From the NCBI RefSeq assembly GCF_000265205.3, contig NC_018000.1, forward strand, positions 1,798,001 through 1,862,000: a stretch of 64,000 nucleotides of DNA, read 5' to 3'. This document shows positions 63,435 through 64,000 of this stretch, in pieces. Numbering within the stretch: position 1 is the first letter of the stretch; every line of letters starts with the position of its first letter. Source of the stretch: Sinorhizobium fredii USDA 257. Its GTDB lineage: Bacteria > Pseudomonadota > Alphaproteobacteria > Rhizobiales > Rhizobiaceae. The notes under the pieces were generated by a model. That model was not told where the DNA came from. It did not search any database and saw nothing but the letters and a program-made list of their open reading frames with translations. Position numbers and translations under genes: made by a program.

Positions 63435-64000
63435 CTAGTCAGCTGAGAAAAGGCCAGCAGAGCCAGCCCCGTCTACTACGAAGACACTTCCATTCATGAA
63501 TGATGCGGCAGGCGAGCTCACGAAGTCCACTGCCCCCGCAATCTCGTCTGGATCAGCAAAACGGCCCATCGGCACGACGCTGAACCAGTATTCTGCCTCT
63601 TCAGGAGAGGCACGAAGGTATTCGTCCATCATTGGCGTGCGCACATTGCCAGGACAAACAGCGTTTGCCCTGATCCCAAGATGGCCGAAATCCAACGCGA
63701 GGCATTTCACGAGGCCGACAACCGCGTGTTTTGATGCAGTGTAGACTCCAAATCCGCTCGTGCCGAGTATTCCAGCATCTGATGAAATGACGACGAAGCT
63801 GCCTTGTTTCCTTTTGACGAAGCGGGCGTAAGCTGAGCGTGCCGACAGGTAAACGCCCTTAGCATTCACACCCATGACGAAGTCCCAATTTTCCTCAGGT
63901 TCGTCGATTACCGTTCCTAATCGCTCAACCCCAGCGCAGGCTACGACGATATCCGCGGTGAACCCCTGCGACTCAAACTTGTTGAAGGCTTGCTCCAACG
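63435..64000 (-). CDS. Short-chain dehydrogenase/reductase, 5' partial
   Basis: About 188 residues are visible; the frame runs off the right edge, so the N-terminal cofactor loop is missing. ACAG in place of NNAG, Ser-Ser and the intact YTASK pair are seen, then VCPGNVRTPMMDEY and a C-terminal FVVDGAGSAGLFSAD. It is 53 bases upstream of the catalytically incomplete SDR gene on the same strand, so the two may be co-transcribed and may form mixed tetramers. The substrate is unknown. Confidence 0.88.
   Translation of the reverse strand, partial: LEQAFNKFESQGFTADIVVACAGVERLGTVIDEPEENWDFVMGVNAKGVYLSARSAYARFVKRKQGSFVVISSDAGILGTSGFGVYTASKHAVVGLVKCLALDFGHLGIRANAVCPGNVRTPMMDEYLRASPEEAEYWFSVVPMGRFADPDEIAGAVDFVSSPAASFMNGSVFVVDGAGSAGLFSAD

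Overview
The window looks like part of a rhizobial (alpha-proteobacterial, most likely Sinorhizobium/Ensifer-type) megaplasmid or chromid. It is GC-rich and full of ABC-type solute importers, each sitting with its own catabolic enzymes and local regulator. It has no ribosomal, tRNA or replication genes. The assignment to Ensifer is an inference from gene style and not from a marker gene.

Bases 1-24 kb are carbohydrate territory. A first plus-strand operon (2-7560) carries a toroid-type lyase-like protein (cut by the window edge), a complete sugar ABC importer and a KduD-like dehydrogenase, which suggests uronide use. After a lone DJ-1/PfpI protein comes a minus-strand group of four poorly understood genes (M24 peptidase-like, cupin, TIM-barrel 'PEP hydrolase' family, UPF0261/Tm-1-like), divergent from a TetR regulator. 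A second importer operon follows (13414-19123: binding protein, two permeases, a 67-residue membrane protein, two ATPases). It converges on a minus-strand operon for a sugar or sugar-acid pathway (epimerase-like, enolase-superfamily, GntR regulator, 2-hydroxyacid dehydrogenase), and a second epimerase-like gene diverges from that operon. Three near-identical TTTGGTA..ACCAGA sites tie these operons into one predicted GntR regulon.

Bases 24-35 kb hold a mosaic of cupins, an amine-oxidase-like flavoprotein, two acetoacetate-decarboxylase-fold proteins, an aldehyde dehydrogenase and two permeases, followed by an IS66-family element (about 35138-38250) with a pRiA4b ORF-3-type passenger gene.

Bases 38.4-51.3 kb are the most interesting part: a compact divergon with a polyamine-type importer (ATPase, binding protein, and a single fused PotB-PotC permease), a TetR regulator, an acyl-CoA ligase, both halves of a biotin-dependent acyl-CoA carboxylase, a hotdog thioesterase, a thiolase-like protein without the usual cysteine nucleophile, a DUF35-type partner without zinc cysteines, a MaoC-type hydratase and an SDR. 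Together they read as an uncharacterised pathway: import, CoA activation, carboxylation, hydration, retro-aldol C-C cleavage.

Bases 51.6-64 kb carry an N-demethylation module (dimethylglycine-dehydrogenase-like protein, ETF:quinone oxidoreductase, FolD, PurU), gabD behind an internally deleted gabT, a broken etfB/etfA remnant, an unusual MerR-XRE-cupin regulator, an XRE-cupin regulator, an SDR lacking its catalytic Tyr and Lys, and a second SDR cut by the window edge.
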